Part shown: piece after piece, positions 61,195 to 64,000 of the stretch | Position numbering within the stretch: position 1 is the stretch's first letter | Layout: each line of letters starts with the position of its first letter | Source of the DNA: Salibacterium lacus | Lineage (GTDB): Bacteria; Bacillota; Bacilli; Bacillales; Marinococcaceae | Reading direction: 5' to 3' | DNA length: 64,000 bases | Assembly (NCBI RefSeq): GCF_042684865.1 | Contig: NZ_JBHUML010000006.1 | Coordinates: 124,001 to 188,000, forward strand | Made by a program: the position numbers and the translations under genes | The notes under the pieces: model-generated | Databases searched by the model: none | What the model saw: only the letters and a program-made list of their open reading frames with translations | Told to the model about the DNA's origin: nothing

Positions 61195-62271
61195 ATGAAC
61201 AACAGGCATCACGACTTTTTATACGAACTGCTGCAGACACCGTCACCTTCGGGCATGGAGGCGGACATTCAGAAGAAGTGGCTGCAGCATGTGAAGCCGT
61301 ATGCGGCGCAGTTACATACCGACGGCGCGGGGAACGCTTCCGCCGTTCACCATCCGGATGCTTCGCTGCGGGTAGCTGTGGCGGGACACTGTGATGAAAT
61401 TGGATTTATGGTCAAAGCCATCGATAACGATGGTTATATTTATGTGGAGAAATTAGGTGGTATCAGTCACAAACCGGCGATCGGCATGAAAGTGGCGATA
61501 CTCGGGAAATACGGCCGTCTGACCGGGGTGTTTGGATCAAAGGCCGAACATCACGGCGGGGCAAAAGATGATTTCAGCTTTTCGGATTTATTCATTGACT
61601 GCGGGGCGTCTTCCAGGGAAGAAGTGGAGGCTTTCACGGTACCGGGGGACACAGCAGTCTACAAACGGGAACCGGAAGGACTTTTGAACAACCGCATCAG
61701 TGGGCGCGGCCTCGATAACCGGACCGGTGCTTTCATTGTAGCGGAAGTCTTCCGGCGCCTGGAGAACCGGCTTCAAGCGGACGTCGGCATGCATGCGGTC
61801 AGTACGGTGAATGAAGAAACAAACATGGGCGGGGCTTATTTTGCCGGAGCAGGAATCGCTCCGGACCTTGCCATCGCGGTGGATGTGACATTTGCCACAG
61901 ATTATCCGGGCGCCGTATCAGGACAAACAGCGGAAGTGAAGCTCGGTAAAGGTCCAGTCCTTGCCAAAGGGGCTCCCATTAACCAAAAAGCCAATGACCT
62001 GCTGGAACAGGCTGCCGGCGCCGCAGGTATCCCGGTGCAGTATGAACTTACTCCGCGCTCAACCGGCACCGATGCCGATCAGCTGCGCAAAACAGCACGC
62101 GGTGTTCCTGTTGCTGTGGTTTCTCTGCCGCTTCGGTATATGCATGCACCGGTTGAAACCGTAAGCCTGGATGATATCGAACAGACGATTGAACTGCTCG
62201 TCTCCTTCTTCACCCGGCTGCAGGGAAACGAAAACCTTAAGCCCGTCTCTCTCGATGATCTTGAAGATTAG
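61195..62271 (+). CDS. M42 family metallopeptidase
   Basis: 358 residues from MNNRHHDFLYELLQTPSPSG. Two-metal aminopeptidase motifs: AGHCDEIGFM (metal His), GRGLDNRTG (bridging Asp), VNEETNMGG (catalytic and metal Glu), AVDVTFATDYPG and the last ligand in RYMHAPVE. Glutamyl aminopeptidase or endoglucanase-annotated M42 proteins are the relatives. Earlier start codons exist (61096, 61156), but AAAGGACAGGG precedes 61195. Confidence 0.85.
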   Translation: MNNRHHDFLYELLQTPSPSGMEADIQKKWLQHVKPYAAQLHTDGAGNASAVHHPDASLRVAVAGHCDEIGFMVKAIDNDGYIYVEKLGGISHKPAIGMKVAILGKYGRLTGVFGSKAEHHGGAKDDFSFSDLFIDCGASSREEVEAFTVPGDTAVYKREPEGLLNNRISGRGLDNRTGAFIVAEVFRRLENRLQADVGMHAVSTVNEETNMGGAYFAGAGIAPDLAIAVDVTFATDYPGAVSGQTAEVKLGKGPVLAKGAPINQKANDLLEQAAGAAGIPVQYELTPRSTGTDADQLRKTARGVPVAVVSLPLRYMHAPVETVSLDDIEQTIELLVSFFTRLQGNENLKPVSLDDLED

Positions 62272-62390
62272 GAAAAAGCGCCTTCTGAACAAGCCGAATG
62301 ACGGGATATATTTCTCTTTCTCCTGTATGATGAGAGATAGTGTGTCAAGTGTAGATGTTATTCCTATCTGAAAGGTCGTCTGGTATATTT

Positions 62391-63605
62391 ATGGAACATT
62401 CCGCCACCTCCGCTCCAACGTTATCTAAAATGCGCCGTTTATGGATGGCTGTCCTGCTCGGTTCGCTGGCTGCTTTCGGGCCGCTTACGATTGATATGTA
62501 TCTGCCGAGTTTCCCTTCCATCGCGAGTGATTTGGAAACGACCGCTTCGTCGGTACAGTTAAGTCTGACCGCCTGTCTTCTCGGTCTTGCGGGAGGGCAG
62601 CTTGTCATCGGCCCCATCAGCGATATGAAAGGCCGTAAAACACCGATGATGATTTCTCTGGCGGTCTATGCGGCCGCATCCATACTTTGTGTGTTTGCGC
62701 CTTCCATCTGGGTTCTCATCGCTGCGCGTTTCCTGCAGGGATTTTCCGCTTCGGCGGGCATTGTCATTTCGAGAGCCGTCGTCCGGGATCTGTATACCGG
62801 CAAAGAACTCACGAAATTTTTTGCCCTGCTGATGCTTGTCAACGGACTGGCACCGATTCTTGCCCCGCTTGCCGGCGGCATTGTGCTGAACTGGACGTCG
62901 TGGCAGGGGATATTTGTCATACTGGGTATGATCGGTCTGTTTATGCTGACTACTGTCTTTTGGCTGCTTCCGGAAACGCTGGCGGACGACAATAAATCAA
63001 GCAGCGGTATCAAACATACGATTCAGACATTCGGTGAATTAATGAAAGACAGCACCTTTGCCGGCTACGCGCTGGCACAGGGGCTTGTCATGGCTGGAAT
63101 ATTCGCTTACGTTTCCGGTACTCCGTTTGTCTATCAGGGCATTTACGGAGTATCCGCCCAGGTGTTCAGTATCCTGTTTGCGATGAACGGGATCGGCCTG
63201 ATTATAGGAAGTCAGCTGACCGGCCGTTTGGCAGGCTTGGTAAACGAAAATACAATACTGAAAAGCGGGCTGTTTGTCACAATGGGCGCCAGCACGTTTT
63301 TGCTGCTCATGATTTTACTGCAGGCTCCGCTCGTCTTTATCGTTATTCCGCTTTTTCTGATCGTGTCGTGCGTAGGTGTTGTTACGACCACCTGCTTTTC
63401 CCTCGCGATGGAGACCCAGGGTCACCGGGCCGGCAGTGCCTCTGCGCTGCTCGGTCTGCTGCCGTTTCTATTCGGAGCGACCTCCGCCCCGCTTGTCGGA
63501 GTGGCCGGAGAAAACACAGCACTCCCTATGGGCTTGATTATTTTCACAGCCGACCTCCTGGCGCTGGGCTGTTTTCTTCTGCTCGTCCAGAAACGCAGGT
63601 CATAA
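62391..63605 (+). CDS. Bcr/CflA family drug exporter (MFS)
   Basis: 404 residues, twelve membrane helices. Motifs of the Bcr/CflA group: FGPLTIDMYLPSFPSIASDL in the first helix and loop, GPISDMKGRKTPMM (MFS motif A), and RFLQGFSASAGIVISRAVVRDLYTG (motif C region). Exports small toxic molecules by proton exchange. The ATG at 62391 has only a weak ribosome site; 62355 is an alternative. Confidence 0.88.
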   Translation: MEHSATSAPTLSKMRRLWMAVLLGSLAAFGPLTIDMYLPSFPSIASDLETTASSVQLSLTACLLGLAGGQLVIGPISDMKGRKTPMMISLAVYAAASILCVFAPSIWVLIAARFLQGFSASAGIVISRAVVRDLYTGKELTKFFALLMLVNGLAPILAPLAGGIVLNWTSWQGIFVILGMIGLFMLTTVFWLLPETLADDNKSSSGIKHTIQTFGELMKDSTFAGYALAQGLVMAGIFAYVSGTPFVYQGIYGVSAQVFSILFAMNGIGLIIGSQLTGRLAGLVNENTILKSGLFVTMGASTFLLLMILLQAPLVFIVIPLFLIVSCVGVVTTTCFSLAMETQGHRAGSASALLGLLPFLFGATSAPLVGVAGENTALPMGLIIFTADLLALGCFLLLVQKRRS

Positions 63606-63675
63606 TACCGCAGAGGGCTTCGTTTTGTCATCACGCTTTCAATGAAAACCCCTTTCCCCTTCCTGTACACAAAAC

Positions 63676-63727
63676 TCCGAACGATGAGCTGCATTCTACG
63701 CAAAAATGCGCTATCGTTCGGATTTTT
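63676..63727 (+). terminator. Terminator of the drug exporter gene
   Basis: TCCGAACGAT and ATCGTTCGGA pair, with an inner GCATT/AATGC helix, followed by TTTTTAAC. Confidence 0.8.
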
Positions 63728-63798
63728 AACGTATTCGTCTACTGCGGGATCAAGGACCGCCGCTTCTTTGAAGTAAAGGTACTTGCACGTTCGTTGTT

Positions 63799-64000
63799 TT
63801 ATTCCACGAACTGCTGGCGCCGGACGGCTGCGGCGGTTTCTTCAAGTGATTTTCCCATACCGGCTTCCACCACCGCTACATAGGTGCCTTCCACAATCGG
63901 CGCATTCACAATCTCCACACTCCCCTCCAAATCAGGAAGCATATCAAGTGCGAGTTCAGCGTTCATCAGAGCGCTTCCGATGTCATAAAACACAAGCATG
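63799..64000 (-). CDS. dhaM: Dihydroxyacetone kinase phosphodonor subunit, partial
   Basis: The C-terminal 66 residues of an EIIA-Man-like protein: VFYDIGSALMNAELALDML followed by EIVNAPIVEGTYVAVVEAGMGKSLEETA. This is the pattern of DhaM, which passes PTS phosphate to the DhaK/DhaL dihydroxyacetone kinase. The 5' part lies outside the window, so the Met at the edge is internal. Confidence 0.85.
   Translation of the reverse strand, partial: MLVFYDIGSALMNAELALDMLPDLEGSVEIVNAPIVEGTYVAVVEAGMGKSLEETAAAVRRQQFVE

Overview
The window is a chromosomal segment of an endospore-forming, rod-type Firmicute (Bacillaceae). The evidence is the spoIIR and spo0F genes, SipW/TasA-type secretion genes, sigma-A promoters, AGGAGG ribosome sites, and a backbone in nearly the same order as Bacillus subtilis: atp, upp, glyA, ywlG, rpiB, ywlE, mntP, ywlC, spoIIR, prmC, prfA, then tdk, rpmE, rho, glpX, murAB, tal, fbaA, spo0F, ywjG, pyrG, rpoE. 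Many acidic secreted proteins, and a lysine in the ATP synthase a subunit at the position known from alkaliphilic Bacillus, suggest an alkaliphilic and/or halophilic lineage (for example Alkalicoccus-like). That placement is inference.

Layout. 0-8.7 kb: a DUF1722 gene, a large intergenic repeat, and the complete ATP synthase operon (atpZ-I-B-E-F-H-A-G-D-C, minus strand) with a clear promoter and terminator. 8.8-20.1 kb: a Vpr-like subtilase followed by the upp-glyA-ywlG-rpiB-ywlE-mntP-ywlC-spoIIR-prmC-prfA backbone, including a dense cluster of DnaA boxes beside ywlC/spoIIR. 20.3-30.4 kb: an accessory block that separates prfA from tdk. It holds sucrose uptake (sacT, sacP, sacA with RAT antiterminator and a likely CcpA site), an SLH beta-propeller protein behind an ECF sigma/anti-sigma pair, a CoA-disulfide reductase and a small lipoprotein. 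30.7-35.9 kb: tdk and a manganese ABC transporter operon mntABCD with an MntR box, then a repeat-filled gap. 36-46 kb: rpmE (type B) through rpoE, with a pyrG leader that keeps the start-site and terminator features of reiterative-transcription attenuation. 46.3-53.9 kb: cardiolipin synthase, a hydrolase, XapX, argS-ywiB, an ornithine-cyclodeaminase-family enzyme and an aldo/keto reductase. 54.2-60.9 kb: a cell-surface locus with an SLH protein and, on the minus strand, a compact unit of two SipW-type signal peptidases, a TasA-like protein, a 614-residue acidic repeat protein, an LPQTG-anchored TasA-like protein and a class D sortase. 61-64 kb: an M42 peptidase, a Bcr/CflA exporter and the C-terminal part of dhaM.

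The most unusual structure is in the gaps between genes. At least six gaps or part-gaps hold arrays in which a short motif and its inverse alternate every 24-28 nt, giving a fixed period of about 52 nt. The motif differs from array to array while the geometry does not. Four other gaps hold tandem arrays with an exact 21-nt period, again with unrelated motifs. Both periods are near-integer multiples of the DNA helical repeat (2 and 5 turns). Most arrays lie between transcription units, outside the terminators. I know of no described system with this arrangement.

No rRNA, tRNA, insertion sequence, prophage or CRISPR array was seen.
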